Assembly: GCF_900143085.1 (NCBI RefSeq)
Contig: NZ_FRCZ01000006.1
Coordinates: forward strand, 15,526-79,525
From: Gracilibacillus kekensis
GTDB lineage: Bacteria > Bacillota > Bacilli > Bacillales > Amphibacillaceae
Direction: 5' to 3'
DNA: 64,000 nucleotides
The number at the start of each line of letters is the position of its first letter. Position 1 is the first letter of the stretch. Below are positions 34,248 through 43,266 of this stretch, in pieces. A program made the position numbers and the translations under genes. The notes under the pieces were generated by a model. The model searched no databases and was not told where the DNA came from. It worked only from the letters and a program-made list of their open reading frames with translations.

Positions 34248-36530
34248 ATGATGGAACGTATCGTATCCTCCAAAATATTCAGAAGGTTTTTAATCTCTTA
34301 CCTTATCATTTTAATTATTCCAATGGTGGCTGGTTTTATATCTTATCAGGTTTCTATAGATACTGCTGAAAAATACTCGATTATTAATAGTAAACAGGTT
34401 TTAAATCAAAGTAAAAGGATACTTGAACAAAACTTAGATGAAATGGATCGCTTTGTTTTACAGTTGTCGTTAGACAAGGATTTAAATAGTATACTTAATA
34501 AAAATGCTTCTGAGAAAAACAATATTGTATCTCTTCTCAGACAATTGGATAATAAAATTTCTCCTTATGCTACAACAAATGAATTTGTAGAGGATTTCTA
34601 TATTTATTCAAAAAATTCCGATTTAATTATTATACCTGGTTCTGTTTATTATCGGCCATATCATTTCTATGAAAATAACTATTACGTAGATATGAGTCTG
34701 TCTGATTGGGAAGAAATGATACTGAATAATAAGAGACAAATTATTCCTAGCAGACCGTATATGCACGATGATACACCTACCAATGTTATTACATATATTC
34801 AGCCCTTACCAATGAATGATGTGTCAAACCATAAAGGTTCCATTATTATTCCCATAGAAAATCAAAAGCTAAATAATTTGATTAAAGAGGTAGAGAAACA
34901 GTTTAATGGTTGGGCATTTATTTTAGATGAAAATCATCAACTCATCACTTCTAATGGCATTGATAAGACAGAAATTGATGCACTTAAAGAAAGAGTGATA
35001 AATAAGGAAGGGCCCTTATATGTAAATAACGAGACATTATTGATAACGGAGACATCAGAAAAAAATGATTGGTTATATGTCGCCGGTATTCCACAAAAAA
35101 CGTTAATCCAGGAAGCAGCTCCAATTAAGTATATTACGTGGACAGTTACTGGTATTACTTTTGTTATTGGTATAGTAATAGCACTATTTTTTGCCTATAG
35201 AAATAGTCGTCCAATCAACAATGTAATCAAAACATTAAAAGAATATGCAGAACCAGATTCTAAAAATGATTATGATTTTTTACATGGTAATATATCGAAA
35301 TTAATCTCTACAAATACAGATTTGCAAATGCAATTAACAGAGCAAAAACCGCTGATCAAGGATGCTTTCCTTAAGCAATTGTTATCTGGTGAGATTACCG
35401 AAAGAACGACTAATCTTCATGAATTTGCGAAGCAAGCAAATGTAAGTTTATCTAGTAATCATGGTTATGTTGCAATTATAAAAGTAGAAGGTTATGAAGA
35501 CATGTCAAGCAGCGAAATATATCAGGAGTTACATGCAATCCGCATCGTGATCCAGCAGGAATCAATGAAAATATGTGATAAGTTTTATGTAACCAATATT
35601 CATTCTGATAAATTAGTATATATTTTTTTGGAGCAAGAGGTAGGAAAGGCATTCAAGGAAAAAATAGAAAATATGTTCACATCATTGCAAAGTTTGTTAC
35701 AAGAGGAGTATCGCGTTTTACTAAAGATTGGTCTTGGTCATCCATTTCATTCGTTATCTGGTATAAGTCGATCGTATAATGAGGCAAAACAAGCAATAGA
35801 TTTTGCGAATTTCTCTTACGAAAAAAAAGGAATGTACTGGTACGATAATGTAATGAAGGAGACGGCGGTCTTTCATTATCCATTGGAATATGAATTTCGG
35901 CTTTTAAAAAGCTTGAAGGAAGGAGATTTTATAGAAGCTGAAGAAATTACTTATGAACTTTTAGATGAAAACATCGAAAAAAGAAGTTTATCAGTAGATA
36001 TGCATGAACAATTTATTTATGAATTAAAAGGAACGTTTTATAAAGCGTTAGATCAATATATTTTTCGTAATGATAACACGGGTGAAGTAATAAGACAAAA
36101 GCTGAGAGTTATAACTATTGAGGAAAGTATGGAACAAATTGAAAGAAGATTAATAGAAGTTATTCAATTGTACTGTGCTTTTGTTAATGAAAATCGAAAA
36201 GAAACCAACCACTCGATAGTTAAAACGATAGAAGATTATATATTACAACATTATTCTAATGCGGAATTGACCATTTATATGATCGCTGAGCATCTTTCAC
36301 GGCCTGAGAAATATATCTCACAAATATTTAAAGAAGAAACGGGAGAATATCTATATGAATATTTAGAAAAAGTAAGAATGGAAGAAGCGATGAGACTGCT
36401 AACTAATTCATCGAAAACAATCAATGATATTGCAGAACTGGTGGGTTATAATAGTGCTCATTCTTTTAGACGAGCTTTTAAGCGCATTCATAATATGACA
36501 CCTAATCAATTTAGAAAAACAATTGAATAA
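34248..36530 (+). CDS. Membrane-bound AraC family regulator with extracellular Cache sensor
   Basis: 760 residues: transmembrane helix near 12-30, an extracellular double-Cache type sensor (about 35-285), a second helix near 295-318, a cytoplasmic linker, and a C-terminal AraC double helix-turn-helix (about 660-758; LTIYMIAEHLSRPEKYISQIFKEETG and INDIAELVGYNSAHSFRRAFKRIHN). This layout is typical of Firmicute regulators next to LplABC-like importers; it probably senses an extracellular sugar or a loaded binding protein and activates transport genes. AAGGAGG precedes two adjacent ATGs (34248, 34251); either may be used. Confidence 0.9.
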   Translation: MMERIVSSKIFRRFLISYLIILIIPMVAGFISYQVSIDTAEKYSIINSKQVLNQSKRILEQNLDEMDRFVLQLSLDKDLNSILNKNASEKNNIVSLLRQLDNKISPYATTNEFVEDFYIYSKNSDLIIIPGSVYYRPYHFYENNYYVDMSLSDWEEMILNNKRQIIPSRPYMHDDTPTNVITYIQPLPMNDVSNHKGSIIIPIENQKLNNLIKEVEKQFNGWAFILDENHQLITSNGIDKTEIDALKERVINKEGPLYVNNETLLITETSEKNDWLYVAGIPQKTLIQEAAPIKYITWTVTGITFVIGIVIALFFAYRNSRPINNVIKTLKEYAEPDSKNDYDFLHGNISKLISTNTDLQMQLTEQKPLIKDAFLKQLLSGEITERTTNLHEFAKQANVSLSSNHGYVAIIKVEGYEDMSSSEIYQELHAIRIVIQQESMKICDKFYVTNIHSDKLVYIFLEQEVGKAFKEKIENMFTSLQSLLQEEYRVLLKIGLGHPFHSLSGISRSYNEAKQAIDFANFSYEKKGMYWYDNVMKETAVFHYPLEYEFRLLKSLKEGDFIEAEEITYELLDENIEKRSLSVDMHEQFIYELKGTFYKALDQYIFRNDNTGEVIRQKLRVITIEESMEQIERRLIEVIQLYCAFVNENRKETNHSIVKTIEDYILQHYSNAELTIYMIAEHLSRPEKYISQIFKEETGEYLYEYLEKVRMEEAMRLLTNSSKTINDIAELVGYNSAHSFRRAFKRIHNMTPNQFRKTIE

Positions 36531-36576
36531 ATAAAGCGAAAGAGGTATGCGCAAAAGAATATTGCTATAAGAGTTA

Positions 36577-36612
36577 TCCAAACGATTCGAATAGACTTTT
36601 GAATCGTTTGGA
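36577..36612 (+). terminator. Terminator after the membrane AraC gene
   Basis: TCCAAACGATTC (36577-36588) pairs with GAATCGTTTGGA (36601-36612), followed by TTTCT. Confidence 0.7.
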
Positions 36613-36674
36613 TTTCTATGCGTATTAGGAAGATGCTGCGCAATAACTGATTTGATAATTTGACAATAAATATT

Positions 36675-36833
36675 TGCGTACCAACCGCTCCGGCTTGCCC
36701 ACTTCGCTTTCCGGGGGGCGCGTCTTCAACTAACTTGGTAAAGAAGATCACTTTACAAAGTGGATCTTCAGATCGCGCTAATCCCCCTGGAGTCGAAGTG
36801 GACGCCTGCGCTAATTGAATATTCTACAACGTT
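36675..36833 (-). repeat. Bacillaceae-type dispersed intergenic repeat, copy 1 (inverted)
   Basis: A GC-rich segment containing GCTCCGGCTTGCCCACTTCG, CTTTCCGG, and a near-palindromic GAAGATC...GATCTTC hairpin. Its reverse complement aligns with 36935-37075: both have CTGAAGATCCACTTT, GTTAG-TGAAG, CGGAAAG-GAAGTGGGC and GCCGGAGCGG in the same order. Repeats with this AAGTGGGC..GCCGGAGCGG ending are scattered between genes of many Bacillaceae; no coding role is visible. Confidence 0.65.
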
Positions 36834-36934
36834 AGCATAAGGTCGCATTATGACTTTCTCTCATAAAAAAATTCTTTGATAGGATTAACAGCTAAAAATG
36901 TTAGCTGTCACAAACAGTTGTCGAACAAATACAT

Positions 36935-37075
36935 TAGCGTAGGCCGCCCGCTTTCACTCCTGTGGGAATGTTTTACCTGAAGATCCACTTTTTCGAGCGC
37001 TCTTTGCTTGAAAAAGTTAGCTGAAGGGAAAACCCCACGGAAAGGGAAGTGGGCAGCCGGAGCGGGTGCTAACCA
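36935..37075 (+). repeat. Bacillaceae-type dispersed intergenic repeat, copy 2
   Basis: Starts TAGCGTAGGCCGCCCGCTTT, contains a CTTTTTC / GAAAAAG inner stem and a TGTGGG...CCCCACGG outer pairing, and ends with AAGTGGGCAGCCGGAGCGGG. Opposite orientation to 36675-36833, so the pair could form a large cruciform. The intervening 100 bp contain a small ACAGCTAA / TTAGCTGT hairpin (about 36888-36908) and no gene. Confidence 0.65.
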
Positions 37076-37226
37076 ATTAAAACAATTTCAAAATTACTAC
37101 CTGCAGTTTCCTTATATTGCGTAACAATACATATTGTCGTTCGTGTTTGAAGTTACGTAAAATAGTTATGGCTCTGTTTCTTTTTCATTACGGCCACTTT
37201 ATTTCAAAATTTCGCAGGATAGGTGG

Positions 37227-37278
37227 CTACTGAAAATAATACTTGAACAGTACGCGTAGCGCTTTTTCAGTAGTTTTT
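37227..37278 (+). terminator. Terminator-like hairpin in the pre-transporter gap
   Basis: CTACTGAAAA (37227-37236) pairs with TTTTCAGTAG (37264-37273), followed by TTTTTC. No gene ends just before it; it may shield the transporter promoter from upstream reading. The gap 36531-37448 otherwise has no coding sequence. Confidence 0.5.
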
Positions 37279-37396
37279 CGCAGAATGTACCCCGCATCTG
37301 AAAAGGTACTATTTAGTTAAATAGCTAAAAAACCGGTATTGTACCCTGTAAATTTAGTTGTCTGTATGCGGTTTCATCAAACCGTGTTAAATTCTT

Positions 37397-37410
37397 TGTA
37401 AGCGTTTCCT
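37397..37410 (+). promoter_or_regulatory. cre-like site upstream of the ABC importer
   Basis: TGTAAGCGTTTCCT matches the cre consensus at 12 of 14 positions, 39 bp before the ATG of the first permease gene. Confidence 0.55.
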
Positions 37411-37448
37411 GAGTAGAATTTTTTCAGAAAGAAGGGGGTAAAGCTGAA

Positions 37449-38402
37449 ATGGATCAATCACTTGATCAATCGAAAGAAATAAAGAAAGTGACACAACGGC
37501 ATCTTGCCAAAAGAAGTTTTCAGAGGCATTGGCAATTATATATTCTTATGATATTGCCAGTATTGTATTTCATTATTTTTAAATATGTACCTATGTTGGG
37601 CGCAGTCATTGCATTTAAAGATTATAATGTGGTCCAAGGTATCATTGAAAGTCCCTGGGTAGGGTGGAAGCATTTCGAGAATTTTTTTAACAACCCGGTC
37701 GCCTGGGATTTGATAAAAAATACGTTATTTCTAAGTCTTTATCAGTTAGCAGTAACCTTTCCGCTTCCAATATTATTGGCATTAGCCCTAAATGAAATAA
37801 GAGACGGGATCTTCAAACGATCTGTACAAATGTTTACCTATGCACCGTATTTTATTTCTACAGTTGTTATAGTCTCCATGATTATCTTGATGCTCTCACC
37901 AAGAAGTGGAATTATAAATACCTTAATGGAAGCTGTAGGACTTGATGCAGTTAATTTCCTTGGTCAAGCGAGCATGTTTCGAGACATATTTGTTTGGTCC
38001 GATGCGTGGCAAATTACTGGATATTCAGCAATCATTTATTTGGCGGCGCTTGCAGGTGTTGATAAACAGCAGTATGAGGCAGCTAAAATTGACGGAGCTA
38101 GCAGACTGCAAAAAATTTGGAATGTAGATATACCGGCAATTATGCCAACTATCGTAATCATTTTAATTTTAAGTGTAGGGAATTTAATGGCGATAGGATT
38201 TGAAAAAGTATATTTATTACAAAATCCTTTAAATTTGGGAACTTCAGAGATTTTACAAACCTATGTGTACAAAATGGGTATTATCAATGCTGATTTTAGT
38301 TTTGCTACAGCTGTAGGATTGTTTAACTCCATAATTAATTTAATCTTATTGATCATCGTCAATGAAATTGCGAAGAAAGTTTCAGGTAATGGATTATGGT
38401 AG
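37449..38402 (+). CDS. Sugar ABC transporter permease, LplB-like
   Basis: 317 residues with six transmembrane helices after a charged N-terminus. The binding-protein-dependent transport signature (EAA loop) is EAAKIDGASRLQKIWNVDIPAIMP near residue 216. LplB-type permeases pair with a second permease (next gene) and a large lipoprotein to import oligosaccharides. GAAGGGGG precedes the ATG. No ATPase gene is in the operon, so a shared MsmX-type ATPase is expected. Confidence 0.9.
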   Translation: MDQSLDQSKEIKKVTQRHLAKRSFQRHWQLYILMILPVLYFIIFKYVPMLGAVIAFKDYNVVQGIIESPWVGWKHFENFFNNPVAWDLIKNTLFLSLYQLAVTFPLPILLALALNEIRDGIFKRSVQMFTYAPYFISTVVIVSMIILMLSPRSGIINTLMEAVGLDAVNFLGQASMFRDIFVWSDAWQITGYSAIIYLAALAGVDKQQYEAAKIDGASRLQKIWNVDIPAIMPTIVIILILSVGNLMAIGFEKVYLLQNPLNLGTSEILQTYVYKMGIINADFSFATAVGLFNSIINLILLIIVNEIAKKVSGNGLW

Positions 38403-38418
38403 AGAGGAGTAGAACACA

Positions 38419-39318
38419 ATGAGCAGTAAACAAGGAACAATAAAAGAATCCTCTAACGATCGAGTATTTTTAACGTTGATTTATATCTTTTTAAGTTTAT
38501 TAATGATCGTCATACTCTATCCACTGGTTTATATTGTGAGTGCTTCCATAAGTAGTCCGGAAGCTGTCACATCTGGGCAAGTCTGGTTATGGCCAGTCGA
38601 TTTTTCACTAGAGGGATATATTGAAGTTTTTAATAACTCAGATGTCATTAGAGGGTTTCGAAATTCTATACTTTATACGATTGGTTATACATTAATTGCG
38701 GTGTTCTTAACAGTGATTTTTGCTTATCCACTTTCCAGAAAAAACTTTTACGGAAAGTCCTTCTTCATGATTTTTATATTAATTACAATGCTTTTTTATG
38801 GAGGATTAATTCCAGAATATTTAGTTGTCCAGCAATTAGGGATGTTAGATACGCCATGGGCCATTCTTATACCGAAGGCGATGGCAGTTTGGCAAATTAT
38901 TATTGCAAGAACCTTTTTCTATACAAGTATCCCAGAAGAACTAGTGGAAGCTAGTGAAATGGATGGTTGTAGTAGTATACGGTTCCTGTGGCACGTAGTA
39001 TTACCTTTGTCGAAGCCGATTATAGCAGTACTCGCTCTGATGTACGCGGTATTTCAATGGAACAGTTATTTTGATGCAATGATCTTTTTAAGAACAGAAG
39101 AACTATTCCCATTGCAACTGGAATTAAGGGAAATATTAATCACTCAGTCTGAATCCGGCGCAAATCAAGACATTGCCGAGCAACAAAAAAGACAGCAATT
39201 GGCTAATTTAATGCAGTACTCCTTAATTGTTGTCTCAAGTATACCAGTATTGATTATTTATCCTTTTGCACAGAAGTACTTCGTTAAAGGGATGTTACTC
39301 GGTTCAGTCAAAGGATGA
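38419..39318 (+). CDS. Sugar ABC transporter permease, YtcP/LplC-like
   Basis: 299 residues, six transmembrane helices, EAA loop VEASEMDGCSSIRFLWHVVL near residue 177. It begins 16 bp after the first permease gene with AGAGGAG before the ATG. Forms the heterodimeric membrane channel with the LplB-like protein. Typical length. Confidence 0.9.
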   Translation: MSSKQGTIKESSNDRVFLTLIYIFLSLLMIVILYPLVYIVSASISSPEAVTSGQVWLWPVDFSLEGYIEVFNNSDVIRGFRNSILYTIGYTLIAVFLTVIFAYPLSRKNFYGKSFFMIFILITMLFYGGLIPEYLVVQQLGMLDTPWAILIPKAMAVWQIIIARTFFYTSIPEELVEASEMDGCSSIRFLWHVVLPLSKPIIAVLALMYAVFQWNSYFDAMIFLRTEELFPLQLELREILITQSESGANQDIAEQQKRQQLANLMQYSLIVVSSIPVLIIYPFAQKYFVKGMLLGSVKG

Positions 39319-39336
39319 TAAGTTGTTACGTTATTT

Positions 39337-39346
39337 AAGGAGGTGA
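39337..39346 (+). promoter_or_regulatory. Orphan perfect Shine-Dalgarno sequence
   Basis: AAGGAGGTGA is fully complementary to the 16S rRNA 3' end but has no usable start codon at proper distance; the lipoprotein gene begins 60 bp later with its own GGGAGG. It may act as a ribosome-binding mRNA stabiliser (STAB-SD type) after processing of the operon transcript. Confidence 0.4.
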
Positions 39347-39406
39347 GGAATTAGTAGGTTTTTTGTTATAATAATATTTTTTCTAACAATAAGGGAGGAA
39401 ATTAGA

Positions 39407-41023
39407 ATGAAATGGAAGGGCTATCATACTTGGTTGATTTTTGTAGCACTCATGTTAGTGTTAGTGGCTTGTAATTCGGATGAGGAAACAAGTGAGGAAG
39501 AAAATTCGGATGGTGCAACGAACATGTCGGTATTTATTGCGGAAAATGGGGAACAAGAGTTGGAAACAAACTCTTTTACTGAATTTGCTGAAGATAAATT
39601 TGATATAAAATTTGATTTTCAAAAAACAGGTTATGACTCTACAGCAGCTAAGGAGAAAAGACAAATTTCTTTAGCAAGTGGGGATTATCCGGAAGTTTTC
39701 TTCTTGGTGGATTGGGTAGATAAATTTTCACCTAGTGAAGTTTTAAAATATGGAGAACAAGGTGCTTTGATTCCTCTAAATGATCTAATAGAAGAGCACG
39801 CACCAAATATATCTAAAGTTTTGGAAGAGCGTGAAGATTTTAGAAAGATTGCAACTTCACCAGATGGAAATATTTATAGTATGCCTGGTTTAGAAGAGTG
39901 TTTTCATTGTACTTGGCCAAATAAATTGTGGTTAAACACAGAGTGGTTAAATGAATTAGGTTTAGAAGCACCTAAAACACATGAAGAATTAAAAGAAGTA
40001 TTAACCGCATTTAAAGAACAGGACCCTAATGGAAATGGAGAGCAGGATGAAATTCCTTTAAGTGGTTCTGCCGCATCTCCTAATCATTCGGTGATTCCTA
40101 TATTAATGAATGGATTTGTATATGATGATGCGCAAACTAGATTGCTTGTAAACGATGGGGAAGTTAGTTTTGCTGCAAATACACCAGAGTGGAGAGAAGG
40201 TTTAGAATATATTCGCTCATTATATGAAGAGGGACTAATTGACTCTGGCGCTTTTACTCAAAACAGAGATGCCTTTATTCAGTTAGGTAATAATGCAGAT
40301 GCCCTTATTTTAGGTGCTGCTGCAGCTCAGCATCCATGGGAATTTATCGATAATGAGAACCATCCTGCCTTTGATGCAATTGAACCATTGCAAGGTCCAA
40401 ACCACCAATATGCAACCTATAATTATCCGGTCACGAATGGTGGTACGTTTGCGATTACTAATAAAGCGAGTGAAGAGGTACAGGTGAAGGCAATTAAACT
40501 ATTAGATTATATGTTCACTATCGATGGTATGATCCGTGCCCACATCGGTGTGGAGGGGGAAGATTGGGTGCAGCCTGAAGAAGGTGATGTAGCAATCAAT
40601 GAAGAGCTTGAACCGAATGTGAAGTTATTACATCCTGAAGAGCCAACAAACAATAATTGGTCAGCGGCAGCTCAATATTATCAACCAAGAGAATTCCGTG
40701 ATGGTCAAGTACAAGCAGAAGATATCTATACAGATGAAGGATTTGAAAGACGCCTTCAAGAAGCTACTTATTTGTACGAAGGCAAAGAACCTGAAGAAAA
40801 ATTTCCATTTTGGGCAGCATGGTATCCAGAAGACGTGCAAGATGAATACTCAACTCTAGAAACCAATATCTTGGATAACGTAGAGCAAAGCGCTGTACAA
40901 TTTATTACAGGTGAATTAAGTTTAGAAGATGACTGGGATGACTATGTAGCAGGTTTAGAATCTTTAGGTGTTGACAGATATGTTGAGATTAACCAAGCAG
41001 CATATGATAATTATGAAAATTAA
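39407..41023 (+). CDS. Extracellular sugar-binding lipoprotein of the ABC importer (LplA-like)
   Basis: 538 residues with a lipoprotein signal peptide ending in the lipobox LVAC (Cys22), then an acidic linker (DEETSEEENSD) and a large two-lobed substrate-binding fold of the LplA cluster. DPNGNGEQDEIPL near residue 205 is a Ca2+-binding-like loop common in this cluster. Acidic overall, fitting a halotolerant organism. Captures the oligosaccharide for the two permeases. AGGGAGG precedes the ATG; a terminator follows. Confidence 0.9.
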   Translation: MKWKGYHTWLIFVALMLVLVACNSDEETSEEENSDGATNMSVFIAENGEQELETNSFTEFAEDKFDIKFDFQKTGYDSTAAKEKRQISLASGDYPEVFFLVDWVDKFSPSEVLKYGEQGALIPLNDLIEEHAPNISKVLEEREDFRKIATSPDGNIYSMPGLEECFHCTWPNKLWLNTEWLNELGLEAPKTHEELKEVLTAFKEQDPNGNGEQDEIPLSGSAASPNHSVIPILMNGFVYDDAQTRLLVNDGEVSFAANTPEWREGLEYIRSLYEEGLIDSGAFTQNRDAFIQLGNNADALILGAAAAQHPWEFIDNENHPAFDAIEPLQGPNHQYATYNYPVTNGGTFAITNKASEEVQVKAIKLLDYMFTIDGMIRAHIGVEGEDWVQPEEGDVAINEELEPNVKLLHPEEPTNNNWSAAAQYYQPREFRDGQVQAEDIYTDEGFERRLQEATYLYEGKEPEEKFPFWAAWYPEDVQDEYSTLETNILDNVEQSAVQFITGELSLEDDWDDYVAGLESLGVDRYVEINQAAYDNYEN

Positions 41024-41035
41024 AGTGAATTAATA

Positions 41036-41063
41036 AAGAAGCTGGCTTCATTGCCAGCTTCTT
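41036..41063. terminator. Terminator at the end of the glycan locus
   Basis: AAGAAGCTGGC (41036-41046) pairs with GCCAGCTTCTT (41053-41063). It lies between the convergent lipoprotein and APC permease genes and can serve both. Confidence 0.8.
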
Positions 41064-41097
41064 TACTTATCAACTGATGTATATACGAATTACAGCA

Positions 41098-42432
41098 TTA
41101 TGTTTGATTTGTTTTTTTTCTGCCAAACTTAATCGTAACCAAACCAATAATCGCTATAATACATAAACTAACCCAAAAACCTGGACGAATACTTTTTTCC
41201 ATTAAAGTACCTGAAACAGCTGAAAAAAGTAATACCAAACCTAAGATCGCTATTATCTTATTCATGAATTTAATCCCATCTAAAACACGTAAAGATGAGA
41301 TGATAATAAACGCCCAATTGTACAGCAATAAGATTCCAGCAGCAGTTGTGATATACTCGTATATTTTCTCTGGTAGCAATAAAGCAGTAATTATGGAGGC
41401 AGATAAACCGATCGTTGCTAACAATAAAGATGGCAAAGGCAAATCTTTGAACTTCTTTATTTTTTTAGAAAACATTTTCGGAGCATCTCCATCTTTCGAT
41501 AAGGAAACTAATAGTGTAACAACACCAAATAAAGCCGCTGTCATCGTCGAAAACCCAGCAATTATAATAGCACCATTAAACAGATGTGGAAAAATCGACA
41601 AAGAATAGTCGGATAATGCTGTTACAAAAGGACTTTCATTTGGATTAAATTGATCTACCGATACCATTGTTACGGTTAAACCAAGTGATATAAGATAGAT
41701 AATGGTAAGTAGGCTTAACATAACTAATCCAGCTTTTGGTGCTTCCTCTTTTTTCTTTAATCGAATCGCCATTAATCCAATAACTTCTATTCCTCCAAAC
41801 GCATAGAAAGCATAGATTAGTGACGCCCAAAATCCGCGATAATTACCTGTGAATAATTTATCTATACTGGCAGGTATTCCTGGTGAAGATGCCGGTCCAC
41901 CGCTTAGGCCTCCTGATATGGCAACAATTGCGATGATGATAAACATAAGAATGGCAGCTGTTTTAATGATTGCCAAAAAATCCTCAATCCGATCAAAACC
42001 TCTGGTTCCTAGTAAAATGACGGCAATTGACAATACGGCATAGACGGAAGCAAATACCCAAAGTGGTACATCTGAGAACCATTCTTTTGTTAAGATCGAT
42101 AACGCAATTAATTGACTCCCCATAATTAGAATACTCGAGCACCAATAGTTCCATCCGCAGCTAAAACCTGCCCATTTTCCATAAGCCTTTTCGGCGTAAT
42201 AACAGAATGAGCTTTCCTGAGGATCAGCTGCAGTCATTTTAGCTAATAAATGAAAGACGATATAGGTTCCAATAGCTGCGAGCAGAAAAGCAAACACAAT
42301 AGAGGGACCTGTTAGAGAAATACCAATACTTGACCCAAGAAAGTACCCCGTTCCAATAGTACATCCGACACCAGTTAAGGCTAGCTGCCACCATGCCAAT
42401 TGATTGGTTGATTTATCTTTAGAATGACTCAC
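41098..42432 (-). CDS. APC superfamily amino acid permease
   Basis: 444 residues with twelve predicted helices. The first helix carries GVGCTIGTGYFLGSSIG, the unwound substrate/ion-binding motif of APC amino acid carriers; ADPQESSFCYYAEKAYGKWAGFSCGWNYW follows as in other members. It imports an amino acid or amine by proton or sodium symport; the specific substrate is not evident. GTG start at 42432 with GGGAGAAG six bases upstream. Single gene convergent with the glycan locus. Confidence 0.85.
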   Translation of the reverse strand: MSHSKDKSTNQLAWWQLALTGVGCTIGTGYFLGSSIGISLTGPSIVFAFLLAAIGTYIVFHLLAKMTAADPQESSFCYYAEKAYGKWAGFSCGWNYWCSSILIMGSQLIALSILTKEWFSDVPLWVFASVYAVLSIAVILLGTRGFDRIEDFLAIIKTAAILMFIIIAIVAISGGLSGGPASSPGIPASIDKLFTGNYRGFWASLIYAFYAFGGIEVIGLMAIRLKKKEEAPKAGLVMLSLLTIIYLISLGLTVTMVSVDQFNPNESPFVTALSDYSLSIFPHLFNGAIIIAGFSTMTAALFGVVTLLVSLSKDGDAPKMFSKKIKKFKDLPLPSLLLATIGLSASIITALLLPEKIYEYITTAAGILLLYNWAFIIISSLRVLDGIKFMNKIIAILGLVLLFSAVSGTLMEKSIRPGFWVSLCIIAIIGLVTIKFGRKKTNQT

Positions 42433-42499
42433 GTAAACTTCTCCCTATCCTAAAATTTGAACGTACTCTTTTTAGTATTTGATAAGAAGAAGGTTTTCA

Positions 42500-43132
42500 T
42501 TATAAAAATTTCAAAATTAATTTGACAGCTTGGATACCAAAGTAGACGGCAAAACCGATAAGAGATAATCCAGTAATAGTGGAGATCATTTTTAATGTCT
42601 TAGTAGAAAACATTCGTCTGGAAGAACTGGAAACAAGGGCCATTGTCACATCCCAGATCATAACACCGATTAAAATAGCAGCTCCATACCAAAACAGGTG
42701 TAAGTTGTCATATTTATCTATGGTGTTAGCTAACACTGACCCATAAATTCCTAACCAAAATAAAATAGAAAGGGGATTACTTATCGTAATAAGAAAGCCA
42801 GAACGGAATGTTTTTGTTAAAGAATCTTTATTTCTTTCTTCTAAAGTATCTACTGCTTTTGTTGACAGCATGCTTTCAATTCCTGTATAAAGTAAAACAA
42901 ATGCACCAAATGACCATAGGAAAGTTTTCATAAAAGGTGTCTCTAAGAAGTGAACGACTCCAAAAAAAACTCCTAATATGAATATAATTTCTCCTAATAG
43001 TGACCCGAGTCCGACCATCCAGGAATGTAAGAAACCATTTCTGATACCATGGTTTATTTGTGCAGCATTTATCGGACCTAATGGTGCTGCTAAGGATAAA
43101 CCCAAAAATACATAACTAAGAAATACGCCCAA
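42500..43132 (-). CDS. LysE family amino acid exporter
   Basis: About 210 residues with six helices. The N-terminal LSLAAPLGPINAAQINHGIRNGF is the LysE/RhtB signature (PGP-type motif as PLGP). Exports amino acids or related small molecules. I chose a TTG start at 43132 because AAGGAG lies eight bases upstream; the GTG three codons earlier abuts that site. It lies 67 bp upstream of the APC permease gene on the same strand, so the two may be co-transcribed, pairing import and export. Confidence 0.83.
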   Translation of the reverse strand: MGVFLSYVFLGLSLAAPLGPINAAQINHGIRNGFLHSWMVGLGSLLGEIIFILGVFFGVVHFLETPFMKTFLWSFGAFVLLYTGIESMLSTKAVDTLEERNKDSLTKTFRSGFLITISNPLSILFWLGIYGSVLANTIDKYDNLHLFWYGAAILIGVMIWDVTMALVSSSSRRMFSTKTLKMISTITGLSLIGFAVYFGIQAVKLILKFL

Positions 43133-43266
43133 TCGATTCACTCCTTACGAATAGCTTGTACCATCTATATAGTATATTGAGCTAACTCCGAGATATGTCT
43201 ACGAATCCCTTTGTGCTGTATAATACAGATAAACCATTCAAATACTTAAATCAGGAGGTGGATCGG

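Noticed and set aside
39353-39406. In-frame ATT extension of the lipoprotein gene after the perfect Shine-Dalgarno
   Set aside because: An ATT start is very rare and the extension would spoil the lipoprotein signal peptide; the ATG at 39407 has its own good site.
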